64,000 nucleotides of DNA, from assembly GCA_032718475.1 (NCBI GenBank), contig JAUCBJ010008482.1, positions 19,175 to 83,174 on the forward strand. Reading direction: 5' to 3'. This stretch comes from Nemertoderma westbladi. Its lineage: Eukaryota > Xenacoelomorpha > Nemertodermatida > Nemertodermatidae. The notes under the pieces are model-generated. The model had not been told where the DNA came from. It saw nothing but the letters and a program-made list of their open reading frames with translations, and made no database searches. Shown piece by piece: positions 40,992 through 51,056 of the stretch (its first letter is position 1; every line of letters begins with the position of its first letter). The position numbers and the translations under genes were made by a program.

Positions 40992-41663
40992 CACTACAGC
41001 ACTCTAGTTATACCGTTCGTTAAGCAACACCAGCGTAGACACGCCCAGCAAATCGTTAACGCTTCCCCCTTACGCACCAACATACGGCTAGTCAGTAAAC
41101 CGGGCCCAAAACTTAAACAACTGTTAGTTCGGGCTAGCCTAACTGGAGACCCATGCCCCACCCCACGCAATATCATGTGTTATACGTGTAATAACGGTCC
41201 GAAAGACTGTATGGTGAGGAATGTGGTGTACGAGATCGTTTGCAACCTATGTATTAGTCGCGTCACCAACTACATAGGCGAGACGGTAGGACCCATACGG
41301 GAACGTATCAACAGACATCGTAACTCTGTACGCGGTGGAAACCGTAAAGAAGCCATCGGCCAACACTTCCTGGATAAACACTCTGGACATGCCAATCACC
41401 CACAACCCTTCAAAATACTAATTAAACGTAAATGCAAAGATTGGGCGGATCGTAAAATAAGCGAAAAACACTTTATTACACGAGCACCCCACACTAAACA
41501 CACAATACATACCCACACACAACACTGGTTGGTAAGCGTTTTGGTAAGCGTACGTAAGTATTTTGGGTTTATATATACTGTATTTATACTGTATTTTCAT
41601 AACAGTCCTAGTGTACTACTACCTTTCAAGTGTATGCCTCTACCGGTACCGTGCCCCAGTTAA
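40992..41663 (+). CDS. Penelope-like protein C-terminus with GIY-YIG endonuclease (5'-truncated)
   Basis: The frame is open from 40992 without its own start. The first part, YSTLVIPFVKQHQRRHAQ then LRTNIRLVSKPGPKLKQLLV, is the connector after the reverse transcriptase thumb. It is followed by a CCHH-like CYTCNNGPKDC stretch and the GIY-YIG domain: VVYEIVCNLC, NYIGETVGPIRERINRHRNS and GQHFLDKHSGH. The usual GIY and YIG are read here as VYEI and YIG, with the arginine in the RERINRHR helix present. The domain nicks target DNA for priming. It stops at 41663, where the right terminal repeat begins. The copy lacks reverse transcriptase and is not autonomous. Confidence 0.88.
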   Translation, partial: HYSTLVIPFVKQHQRRHAQQIVNASPLRTNIRLVSKPGPKLKQLLVRASLTGDPCPTPRNIMCYTCNNGPKDCMVRNVVYEIVCNLCISRVTNYIGETVGPIRERINRHRNSVRGGNRKEAIGQHFLDKHSGHANHPQPFKILIKRKCKDWADRKISEKHFITRAPHTKHTIHTHTQHWLVSVLVSVRKYFGFIYTVFILYFHNSPSVLLPFKCMPLPVPCPS

Positions 41664-41770
41664 TTAGGTCAGTATTGCAATTTGTGTTTTTATATTGTGC
41701 TGTAGTCTTTAGTAATAGTAGTGCTGTTGGTGCCGGTAGTTCTTTAGTTGTAGCATTGCCGTGTTAGCCA

Positions 41771-41815
41771 CTGATGAAGGCCTGAAGTATAATATTGTAT
41801 TATACGTGGTTGAAA
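41771..41815 (+). ncRNA. Hammerhead ribozyme-like motif, right arm of the Penelope-like element
   Basis: CTGATGA at 41771-41777 is followed by a stem II with outer pairs GGCC/GGTT and an inner 7-bp stem GTATAAT/ATTATAC, then GAAA at 41812-41815. The preceding CCA and following TATTTGG could supply stems I and III. The core agrees with the hammerhead consensus. Self-cleavage is not shown. Confidence 0.6.
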
Positions 41816-41936
41816 TATTTGGCGATTAAACTCTTTTTGGTTACCTGAATCCGATCTTTTCTACATACTACCCTTGGCGTTATGTTTCCACCGGTAATCA
41901 GGGCGAGATCATTCCTTATTAAGTATCTACAGTTGC

Positions 41937-42076
41937 CATCGAGTCACAGAAGAATAATGAGAATCGATGGACGCCGCCAGACAAGGATGAGATCAGCCAG
42001 TTCATAAACGCTCAAACAATAGATGTACACGAAGCACATTGGCGGGCTTTAGAGTACAGAGTACAGGTCGGGTAAA
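41937..42076 (+). pseudogene. Helitron Rep region, part 2
   Basis: Resuming exactly after the second target duplication, the frame reads AIESQKNNENRWTPPDKDEI, then SQFINAQTIDVHEAHWRALEY, a Helitron-conserved stretch (DEI..F..ar.I...EA.WR). It ends at a stop at 42074, or at a possible donor gggGTAAAA. Its junction with 40790 shows that the Penelope-like element landed in Helitron coding sequence. Confidence 0.8.
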
Positions 42077-42803
42077 AAATATATAATTTTGAATTGGTTT
42101 ATATTCAATTGAATTATTGTTATAAGTTTGAATTTAGAGTCTTTATAGACGTTTTAAATTTTACATACTGAAATAATAATTATTAGAAGTGGTCTTAACT
42201 ACTAAAGCGCTATGTATGTAAAGATTAAATTTATAATAAATATATAAATAAATAATGATAATAAAATATACATATACACAGAAAATACACAAGAGATAAA
42301 TTAAAAACAAAAGTAGAGTATAATATTTTCTCCATATTATTCCACATACAGTCGAGGAAATATAGCGACACCGATTGCCAACCTGGCGAAATATGACCCG
42401 AGTTATATTGTATATTTATTTTATTTATTTATTCACCTGTATTATTGATAAGTACTGTACAATCATAACATAACATTACTCGATAATAATAAACAACAAT
42501 AACGTTTCATATGGTGGAGATACCGTATTTATACAAGTGCTAAAAAATAAAACTACATATTGAATCTGTACGTGAGGTAACGTAAACATACTTACATCAT
42601 AAAACAAGAAAATAATTCACATCTTATATCTTTATCTTAACCAATCTCAAAACATTAAAAAAGGTACTTGGATGTATCAAATTAATTACTTAATAAATCT
42701 AATAGTTCAAAACTAATATCTTTATCTAAACAAATCTAAAAACATCACAATACTTAAGATACATCAAATTAATTATTTAATAAATCTGAAAATGTTTAAA
42801 CCA
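42077..42803. other. AT-rich non-coding stretch
   Basis: Nothing recognised. Near 42640-42790 a segment with aatctaaaaacatca and attaattacttaataaatct words is imperfectly duplicated. Confidence 0.45.
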
Positions 42804-43960
42804 TCAAATTTCAAATCTTATTTCAAAAAATTTATATTTCATGCTCTGCAGAATCTTATAACACATATTTGCTAAGGGGAACGGTGCCAAACTACCAAAC
42901 AACAGAGACCAGCTGTCGTTACATTCCGCTATTTTCTGATGTTGGTTTCGAACACTCTGAGTTTTCGGGCAGCCGAATACCGCGTGATGTTCGTCGTGTA
43001 CGGTTTTGCAGTCACATCTACAAACTCTTTCAGTACGATCCTTCCGTTGCCATCTTCCCGTCTCCACTGCGAGACAGTGTGATAATAGCCGTAAACGGGT
43101 AAAGCTTTGTCTCATAGTATCGGGGATGTATTCAGAACTAATGGTGTAGATCTTGTGTAATTCTAGGTTACTGTTCATATCCGTATAGCTTCTGATTTTC
43201 GTGTGAGTGGGTGCCATTTTAAGAATATTTTCCGTTGTGGGTCTCAAATCTTCCTTTATGATATCATTTTTGTTTATGCAACTATCCGTTTGCCTCTACC
43301 CTTTGGTATCTGCTTCTGACGCGAGATCGTTCACGATCTTAATCGGATCCAAAGCAGTCCAATTCTCCCGACATGTTTTTAGAAATCCATGGCGCTTGTT
43401 CTCAATATAGGCTTCAAAGGTTGGAAAGCCTGCTTCAACAATATAATATAAATTGCTGGTTTGGATGCGTACCCCTAGAAGTATTTTTACAACGTTGTAA
43501 TAAAGTGGTCGGATCCCGTTTAAGTCAGTCTTAGAAACTATTCAGGACTCGCACGCATACATGAGAGAGCTTAGAGCAGCTTCTGCGACTTTTTTCTTGT
43601 ATATAAAAGGCATATTGGGGTTGTTATTTATAAATATCGTAAATTTGTTGTACTGCTTCCTTCTCATACTAATATCTTCTCTAATTACACTTTTCAAATT
43701 TCCGTTAACACAGAATGGGGAACCCAGGTATACGTATGTTTCACAGTGCTTTATAGTGACCCCGTTGGCTGTGATATCTAATCTATCCGGATTTCTCTCC
43801 GTTTATTACCATAAACTCAGTTTTTTTGGCGTTAATTATCATCCCGTTTTGATTGCAATATTCTACAACGAGCTTAAACTTTTCTTCACATTTTTCTCGT
43901 GTTGTTGCCAGAACTACTTTGTCGTCCATCACGATTAGACAGTGCAATGTTTTTAGGATG
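42804..43960 (-). pseudogene. LINE-C reverse transcriptase C-terminal part
   Basis: On the minus strand from 43940 the DNA reads LIVMDDKVVLATTREKCEE, a FADD-box relative with Met for Ala, then NQNGMIINAKKTEFMVI. After a frame break it reads TIKHCETYVYLGSPF and AALSSLMYACES. The last frame (43247-42804) encodes the tail with RQSFTRLRLLSHCLAVETGRW and a CRCDCKTVHDEHHAVFGCP cysteine cluster. The order palm-thumb-tail is that of an APE-type LINE. It has at least two frameshifts, is truncated in the palm and is cut off near 43960 by the dispersed repeat. Confidence 0.82.
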
Positions 43961-43991
43961 GAATCTAGATGGAAAACAGAATTCAGACAGA

Positions 43992-44080
43992 AAGCATTCT
44001 TGTATAACTTCTTTGTAAGTATGTTTGAACTAGAAACATAACAACAAACCCATTTGTTATCACAATCCTATCACGTACAG
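43992..44080. repeat. Dispersed repeat shared with 30359-30445
   Basis: gcattcttgtataacttctt to caatcctatcacgta matches the copy at 30.4 kb in the same orientation over about 88 bp with few changes. Confidence 0.75.
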
Positions 44081-44087
44081 TATATTC

Positions 44088-44815
44088 TTTAACAGTTTAA
44101 CCTGAAATATCATGGACTTTCACATTTTTTATAATTTCTAAAAATACTTGCTAGCAAAAAGTTTTTTTATGGTATAATGTTATGGTATAATGTTTATAAT
44201 ATAATGTTTATGGTATGTTTACTAGCTAGTAATTTTTGAAAATTATTTTGGTCATTAATATATTCTTTATATCGATGATTGTGTATTTGTGATACTCTGC
44301 GATGCCAACCAATAGCACACAGACCATACTACAATTCCTACTCCATTTTACACACGCCTACTAACTACACATTTACCACTACCGACAGACAATTACCACA
44401 CCGACCATACCGATAACCTCCTCGCCTTAAGGGGACCCCCATGAAAACGAGACCATGTCTCTTGGGGCTATCCCCGACATCATCTAGACTCACACTCACC
44501 ATGCAAAACTTACCCATTACTCAACCACCTCTTACACAGGAAACGCTGACCACAAATTGCCAACGAAATGCACTCTGACAACACACTTACATTATAGCCT
44601 AACTAACTGTCTCAATTTATTTGTTGCATTAACTATAAATACTGTATAATGGATTATCTTGTTATCTTGTTCCTTCCGGTAATGTTTAATTATGCAGATT
44701 TACTTTACTTATTTGATGTCAATTAAACAATTTCAATTTCAATTTAACAGTTTAACCTGAAATATCATGGACTTTCACATTTTTTATAATTTCTAAAAAT
44801 ACTAGCTAGCAAAAA
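44088..44815 (+). mobile_element. 5'-truncated LINE insertion with a 73-bp target duplication
   Basis: tttaacagtttaacctgaaa and the next 53 bases at 44088-44160 recur at 44743-44815 with one difference. The DNA between (44161-44742) contains the aaggggacccccatgaaaac, gagaccatgtctcttggggc segment seen in the 3' untranslated region of CR1/L2-type LINEs. It ends in a caatttcaattt tail directly before the second copy. Tail next to duplication is the expected result of target-primed reverse transcription. A 73-bp duplication is long for a LINE. Confidence 0.7.
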
Positions 44816-45449
44816 TATCCAAAAAATGGGGCCCCAATACCGAAAAAGTGCCCATAATTTAACTAACTTTGGTACATATCTTGCAACTAATGGTATAATT
44901 AAAGGCGATTGAAATCGCAACACTAAACTTTAATGCCGTCTCCATAGCAACAGGATCTAAAAATCAGACGAAAAAGATTGTCATTATTTCGTAAATGAAC
45001 TATATTGACTTTGTAGAAGATTTTAATCCATTATGACATGCTGTATTGCAGTTGCTATGCCTTAAAGTAGGGTTATGTGGTCCTTAGCAACTAGGTCGTT
45101 ATTTCAAAATGGCCAAAGTCAAAAATGTTATAATCGTCATTTCCTCATTAAGTGGGACCTATAGAACTCAAAACATCAAAAAAATTTAATCCGTCCAAAA
45201 AGTTTCGGTATACCATTGTGGCTGCCGGACTAGTTTGGTTATCTTACAAGTTAGAACAATGGAGAAAACTCAAGATGTGTTCTAGAAGTTTATTGTTTCT
45301 AAGTTATTGATTACTTTACAGCGTTAGGAGGATACCATCAGAGCGCCGATAAGTTGATATATAATGTAACAAAATATGTTTTAGTAAAGAGATACAAACC
45401 GGTAATAGTTAGTTAGTTAAACCTAAAAGTATAAGTGGAGCTGATTGAG
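44816..45449. other. Non-coding stretch
   Basis: No gene recognised. It may hold the 3' untranslated region of the minus-strand gene that ends at 45450. Confidence 0.45.
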
Positions 45450-48281
45450 TTAGAGTTTAATATAAACCAAACAGTTACGGACAGTTTCGTAAACAAATAA
45501 TCCTTTATTGGTTCCAACAGCCAACCCACCGAACCCGTCTACCGGCACCGCACCCAATCGGGATACTTTACTTCCATCATCAACCCAATCATAAACACCG
45601 ACATATTGTTTATCATCTTCTTCTAAAGGAACTAAGTAATAAAATCCGCCTTGGCACAGCCACTTCACTCTCCCGATAGGGACGGATTTACCGCAATCTA
45701 GAACGTTTAGCGTTATATTCAATACGAGGGGAACGTTGGGGTTGAAGCCGCGAACGTTATAGATGCAGACGGATATCTTCCGTTCGTTGGGTTGGAATAG
45801 ATAGGCGGTTAATGTGTTGTAGAGGTAGCAGATACTGGTACCAATAAGTCTCCCGGGTTGATCGACACGGGAAATCCAACTAATCGAACAATCGTTTGTG
45901 TTAAATCGAATTATGTAATTATATTCAGTAATTACCATTACATAAGGATTCCAATACCATGATACCCCAGTTATAGACCCTAGAGGTCTACCGAGGTGTC
46001 TCTCGTTACCCAGACAACGATGTCGGACTTTCCCTCCAACCGCCTCTGTATCTATAAGAAACAGACAAACATCCGTCGCGGCGATCCAGATTGTATCGCT
46101 GCAACCCTCCAAGAATAGAATCGGTTCCTTTGCGGCGTTGCAGTCGCTTTTTACCCCCACTGGTTCTCTACGTGGAGACAAAGAATCGTCGGCGTTGACG
46201 TTATAGAAACAGATCCTGTTGGTTACGGAGTCGGTTATCCCCAGGATCCCGTCGCCATAACAACCAATCGGACCGACTTTACCGATTCCCATTCTCCGAC
46301 AATCGATCCGACAACTTTCCTTTAGAGTCGGACGTTTTAGTAAAACTTTCTCGTATTGGAAGAGATCAAATCGCCTCTCCATTTCAACCCCCACTGGATC
46401 CCCCACCTTCTTCAGTTTCCCTGAATCCTCCACCTTCTCTACCCCCACTGGATCCCCCACCTTCACCAGCTCACCCACCTTATCCAGCCCCATTGGATCC
46501 CCCACCACTCCTAGCTCCACTGGATTCCCCACCTTCTCCGTCCCCACTGGATCTGGATCCCCCACCTTCTCCGGCCCAAATGGATCCCCCACCCCCTCCA
46601 GCTCCACTGGATCCCCCATCTTCCCCAGCCCCACTGGATCCTCTACCTTCTCAAACCCCACTGGATCCCCTACCTTCTCCAGCCCCACTGGATCCTCTAC
46701 CTTCTCTAACCCCACTGGATCCCCCACCTTCACCAGCTCTCCCACCTTATCCAGCTCCATTGGATCCCCCACCACTCCTAGCTCCACTGGATTCCCCACC
46801 TTCTCCGTCTCCACTGGATCTGGATCCCCCACCTTCTCCGGCCCAAATGGATCCCCCACCTCCACTGGATCCTCTACCTTCTCAAACCCCACTGGATCCC
46901 CTACCTTCTCCAGTCCCACTGGATCCTCTACCTTCTCTAACCCCACTGGATCCCCCACCTTATCCACCCCCACTGGATCCTCCACTTTCTCCAGCTCCCC
47001 TGGATCCCCCACCTTCCTAAGCCCCTCTGGATCCCCCACCTTCCCCAGCCCCAATGGATCCCCCACCTTCTCCACACCCACTGGATTCTCCACCTTCTCC
47101 CCTGGATCCCCCGCCTTCCTAACCCCCACTGGATCCCCCACCTTCCCCAGCCTCCCTGGATCTCCCACCTTCTCCATCTCCTCTGGATCCCTCCCCTTCT
47201 CTCCTAAATCCCCTCTATTTACGACACAAACACGACCGATAAACCCTCCCAACCCCTTTGGTAACTCGACTGGAACGAAACGTACTTCCGGCACCGCAAC
47301 AAGTTCAACCTCAGAGATCTGCTGCTCGATTTCTTTGTATTTCTTTAGGATCTTCTTGGCTTCCGGTATTTCTTTGATCAACTCGGAATTCTTTATCTTC
47401 TTATAATATTCGTTTTCTTCAGGAATTCCAATATCAGCGAGATTTTCTTTTGCTGCGGATATTTTACCCGCCGTTTCGGTTTTTAGATCCCCAATCTCCT
47501 TCATCATCGCATCTTCAGCCGCCTTTAATTCGTTGTATAAACATTGGAAGTGTTTGCGGACGTCGTCGGTGGAAACTTCAGTGACGTCGTCTAAATCCTC
47601 CAGAATTCCTTCCAACACTGTTAGTTTATTCTCCAATCGCGACCTTAACTTCCACGGACCGTCTACTAAGTTTCCTCGGATTGTTTGACAGACTTCGTTT
47701 GAATACAAAATCTCGTGATCTTTAGAAACACCGTCAACTGAATGGCATTGTCGGCATACAAGAGATTCGCATTTCTCGCAATAATGACGTTTGTTTCGAC
47801 CGTGGATTCCACACAGATCCGGATCCGGTTCTTTAGATCCACCAACTGCTCCTTGTTTTTCCAGGTCGATGTCGTCAAAGCTGCATCCCGCCTGTCCACC
47901 CGCTGCTGCCGAATCAGTTTGGTTAACATCATCACAGACATGGAAGAGTTCACACGGTCTGCACAATTCTGTCCCGCAATCTTTACAGGGATTAGTTCCT
48001 TTATTTTTTCGACATCCCTCACATATCTTATCTTTGCGAATCAAATCGATCATTGAAGATATAATATGATTGACGACCGGCATCAATTCGAGTTTCTTCA
48101 CTTCGGTGGGATTCCTACACCGCGGACATTCTATCGATAGTCCATCACCGAGTTGTTTAGAAACTTTAGCGATACATTTGAAGCAAAACGAGTGAGAACA
48201 CTTCAACACTCGCGGGTTCTCCAATAATCGTAGACAAATAGAACATTCCAACTCTCGTTCCAGTAATTGTTCTTGTTCCAT
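45450..48281 (-). CDS. TRIM-type RING/B-box protein with internal repeat domain, single exon
   Basis: 943 residues from the ATG at 48281. The RING finger (about 13-58) is complete: CSICLRLLENPRVLKCSHSF, CFKCI and CPRC. That makes it a probable E3 ubiquitin ligase. A cysteine-rich B-box 1-like segment (about 92-117, CEGCRKNKGTNPC...CRPC) and a B-box 2 (about 157-193, CGIHGRNKRHYCEKC, CRQC) follow. A coiled coil spans about 215-330. Residues about 355-635 are tandem 9-mers such as VGDPVGLEK. The C-terminal 300 residues look like a beta-propeller (short repeating blocks such as GDGILGITDSVTNRICFYN), as in NHL-type TRIM proteins. It has no intron and no lesion. It lies on the strand opposite to Helitron Rep and helicase remnants that flank it, so it may be captured cargo or a host gene in a repeat-rich site. 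Confidence 0.88.
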   Translation of the reverse strand: MEQEQLLERELECSICLRLLENPRVLKCSHSFCFKCIAKVSKQLGDGLSIECPRCRNPTEVKKLELMPVVNHIISSMIDLIRKDKICEGCRKNKGTNPCKDCGTELCRPCELFHVCDDVNQTDSAAAGGQAGCSFDDIDLEKQGAVGGSKEPDPDLCGIHGRNKRHYCEKCESLVCRQCHSVDGVSKDHEILYSNEVCQTIRGNLVDGPWKLRSRLENKLTVLEGILEDLDDVTEVSTDDVRKHFQCLYNELKAAEDAMMKEIGDLKTETAGKISAAKENLADIGIPEENEYYKKIKNSELIKEIPEAKKILKKYKEIEQQISEVELVAVPEVRFVPVELPKGLGGFIGRVCVVNRGDLGEKGRDPEEMEKVGDPGRLGKVGDPVGVRKAGDPGEKVENPVGVEKVGDPLGLGKVGDPEGLRKVGDPGELEKVEDPVGVDKVGDPVGLEKVEDPVGLEKVGDPVGFEKVEDPVEVGDPFGPEKVGDPDPVETEKVGNPVELGVVGDPMELDKVGELVKVGDPVGLEKVEDPVGLEKVGDPVGFEKVEDPVGLGKMGDPVELEGVGDPFGPEKVGDPDPVGTEKVGNPVELGVVGDPMGLDKVGELVKVGDPVGVEKVEDSGKLKKVGDPVGVEMERRFDLFQYEKVLLKRPTLKESCRIDCRRMGIGKVGPIGCYGDGILGITDSVTNRICFYNVNADDSLSPRREPVGVKSDCNAAKEPILFLEGCSDTIWIAATDVCLFLIDTEAVGGKVRHRCLGNERHLGRPLGSITGVSWYWNPYVMVITEYNYIIRFNTNDCSISWISRVDQPGRLIGTSICYLYNTLTAYLFQPNERKISVCIYNVRGFNPNVPLVLNITLNVLDCGKSVPIGRVKWLCQGGFYYLVPLEEDDKQYVGVYDWVDDGSKVSRLGAVPVDGFGGLAVGTNKGLFVYETVRNCLVYIKL
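46377..47215. repeat. In-gene 27-bp minisatellite encoding 9-residue repeats
   Basis: Units of about 27 bp carry ggatcc and cccaccttctcc on the plus strand. They encode VGDPVGLEK, VEDPVGLEK, VGDPVGFEK, VGNPVELGV and similar. About ten units form a larger block (from VGDPVGLEKVEDP through VGELVK) that is present twice, so the array grew by a 250-270 bp duplication. All length changes keep the reading frame. Confidence 0.92.
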
Positions 48282-48971
48282 TATCAGATCAGATAGTAGG
48301 CCTACTGCATACTGGCATACTGCTACTGATCAGCTCACTGTCTGTGTTGCTGTGTTGTGTTGTACTGCTGTACTGACTGTTGAGCTGTGTGGGTTGATCG
48401 ATTGATTTTTATACATACTGCACGCACATTACTTAATAGGCCTATAGGCAATAGGCCTATATACATAAATCCTAATTTACAGGTAATTTATTTTACATTG
48501 TTTTAAGTAAATCGGGCTGTCCAATTACTGTAAATCAGTAAATTAATGGACGGCAGGATAATATATGTTTAAAATTATATAATAAAATTGACTTGCCTAG
48601 GTAACATAAATGGTCTAATTCTGTACAGTAGTTTACAATAAATCACGTGTATATGGTATTAAACTTGAAATAAAATTAACTTTACGGTTTAAAATATATC
48701 AGTTACGTAGCTACAGTTTAAAAAGTAGTATCACATACCTCGGGTAAAATTTATTTGACAGGGTACAATAAAATATGAACACGTAGTTTAAAATTTATCA
48801 CATATGTACAGTAAAATTAACTCGAAGTATCAGTATAATTTTATACAATAAAACAAGGTACAGTAGACAAAAGATAAAACAAGGTAGAACAGAAAATAAA
48901 ACAAGAAAAATAAAAAATAAAAAAACAAGTAGAATATATGCAATATTCGAATAAAATGGAGGGATAGCCTT
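48282..48971. other. AT-rich stretch upstream of the TRIM-type gene
   Basis: Presumed promoter side of the minus-strand gene. Contains taggcctata words and A-rich runs, and no frame. Confidence 0.45.
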
Positions 48972-50884
48972 ATGAGGCTTTACCTCGTTTCCATAAGGTC
49001 CCTGTGCTCTATGCGGCAGACAGTATGAGACAAGGAGACTGCTCTTGCAATGGGTCTGCTGGAGGACGATTCAGAGTGGACCCAGGCCCTACAGGAAACT
49101 GCAAACTTTGGGTCAGCTAGGCAGATCAGGTCCTGCTTTGCAATCATCCTCCAATACTGTGAACCAACCGAGCCCGAAAAGCTGTATGACAAGTTCATGA
49201 TAGACAAGGGGATCATGGACAAGGTCATGATTATATATAAGATGAAAGTAAACATAGAAACTGCAGCTGAGAGGACGTTGATCTTCATGTGGTTGGTGAT
49301 AAAATATTAAATTGTCTGAACGAGGAGCTTTGTCATATGGGGTAGGTTCCCTGCTACAATGCCAAAACCCCGCCCCTTGACTGAAAATGAAAAAATCGCC
49401 AGAATATTTCAGGACGAGACCTACATTGTGGAGAAACAAATGGAAATTGAAAAGGCGATCCCCTTCTTAACAACGAACAGATAAACCTCTGTGAAAAAAT
49501 ATATTATGCAGTCCACGCATCTGCGGCGAGCCTCTCCAAAAGCAATTTGTGGTAAACTCTCCAGGGGGTATGGCTAGCACTGACTGCACTGGCTTGGCTG
49601 CCCAGAATCCAGAGGGAGCCCGAACAGCCCACTCAAGGTTTAAAATTCCAATTCCAATATTTGAAGACTCTACATGTAATATAAAGTCACGGACTCCTCT
49701 AGCTAAGTTGATCAAGGCCAGTCAATTTATTATCTGGGATGAAATCTTCAGTGTTCATCGTTTCATTGTTGAGTGCGTAGAGATAACATTGAGAGATCTT
49801 ATGGATAGTGATGAGCCTTAGGGTGGAAAGGTAGTCTGTCTAGGCGGGGACCCAAGGCAGACCACTCCTGTTGTCAAACGTAACCACAAATAGTACGAGC
49901 CTGTATCCAGATGTCTCCATCTCCACTATACACTGACATGAAGGAGCATAAACTGACGATCAACATGAGAACAGACTCAGATCAGCTGGAGTTCTCTAAC
50001 TATTTATTGAGGTTAGGAGAGGGCACAGAGAAAACGTACGAGGATACTGAGGACAGAGTGAAAATTCCACAGGGGTACCGCACAGAGAGCTTGGCAGACC
50101 TCATAGAATGCACTTTTTCCAGTTTAGAGAGTGGCTGTAATGGGTCAGAAAATCTAATAGCAGGTACTATATCCACTCCACTGAACAGGGATATGAAGGA
50201 CATCAATAATTACTGTGTTGATAAGTATACTGGAGAAATAAAAGAGTATCTATCTGTCGACAACATTCTTGAGGATAATCATAAGGACTCCCTACCAACG
50301 GAGTTTCTCAACTCTCTAATTCCCTCTGGCATGCCATATTACCGATTGCTCCTTAAAGTAGGTTGTCCGGTTATGTTGCTGCGTAACCTTCAAGCGGGCC
50401 CCAACCGCAGCCTCAGGAACGGAACTCGAATGATTTTGTTTCAACTGATGGGAAGAGTTATTGAATGTGAGATCGCAGTTGGGACCAATAAGGGACAACG
50501 GGTAGTTATTCCATGAATTCCCCATCATGACCGGAGCAATGACTTCCCTCTCACCATGGTCAAGAGACAATTCCCACTACGGTAAGACATATAGATAGAT
50601 ATGTTTTCTTACAAGATTCAAAATTTTGGTATAATAATAGAAACTGATTCGCATGATGTTAATGATATTTTTTATGTTATTTGTACATTTTTCCAGACTA
50701 GCTTTTCGTTTTACCATAAATAAAGGACAGGGACAGGAGAATGAACGAGTTGGTGTATAACTTCCAACTTCTGTTTTCTCTCATGGACAACTACAGTATA
50801 CACATCACATTGCAGGAACAAGAGGAAGAAGGACGTTAAAGTTACTAGATAATGATGAAGGTTTTACCGACAACATTGTTTTCA
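48972..50884 (+). pseudogene. Helitron helicase domain, decayed
   Basis: Successive plus-strand pieces match the Helitron SF1 helicase. MGLLEDDSEWTQALQET then RQIRSCFAIILQYCEPTEP (49050-49240) comes first. LLNNEQINLCEKIYY follows (about 49467-49512). Next is GARTAHSRFKIPIPIFE with the Walker B-like FIIWDEIFSVHR (49549-49821), then VCLGGDPRQTTPVV. SLPTEFLNSLIPSGMPYYRL and LKVGCPVMLLRNLQAGPNRS (49911-50516) come after that. After an intron (50582-50696, GTAAGA...CCAG) the last piece is LAFRFTINKGQGQENERVGV. Several stops and frameshifts are present. The Walker A loop (GGTGKT) expected before GARTAHSRF is missing, apparently by deletion near 49530-49580. It is dead. Confidence 0.9.
50582..50696 (+). 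other. Probable intron in the Helitron helicase
   Basis: The donor ctacg|GTAAGA and acceptor ttttccAG|actagc bracket 115 bp. Helitron coding similarity (QFPLR, then LAFRF) joins across them in frame. A retained spliceable intron shows that the ancestral element was expressed in a eukaryotic nucleus. Confidence 0.75.
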
Positions 50885-51056
50885 AAGTGTTAATCTAAAT
50901 GTCTTATCTATACTATAGGTGCAATGCTATATTTATATTTAATATGTTCAATAGATTACAGTGTTGCTGTGTGAAGCTCCATCCAGTGTTCCAAATAATG
51001 TTAAGTTTTTATTTTTTTTACACCTAAACATATTAGTTAACTTAAAGTATCTGGTT

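Larger units (their letters stand above)
40805..41922 (+). mobile_element. Penelope-like element, internally deleted, with inverted ends
   Basis: A 1.1-kb insertion. The two ends are inverted copies of about 188 bp (about 40804-40992 and 41692-41879), each carrying a hammerhead-like core. Between them is the C-terminal part of a Penelope-type protein with its GIY-YIG endonuclease. Most of the reverse transcriptase is missing. A 14-bp duplication flanks the unit. About 43 bp (41880-41922) lie between the right arm and its duplication. Inverted terminal arrangements and hammerhead ribozymes in the terminal repeats are known for Penelope-like elements. Confidence 0.88.

Noticed and set aside
43561-43938. 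Plus-strand hydrophobic frame of 125 codons
   Set aside because: It is antisense to the LINE-C reverse transcriptase remnant; the minus strand carries the recognisable motifs.
46493-47020. Pro/Leu/Ser-rich plus-strand frame of 175 codons
   Set aside because: Antisense of the 27-bp in-gene repeat of the TRIM-type gene. The minus frame has the RING, B-box and coiled-coil context.
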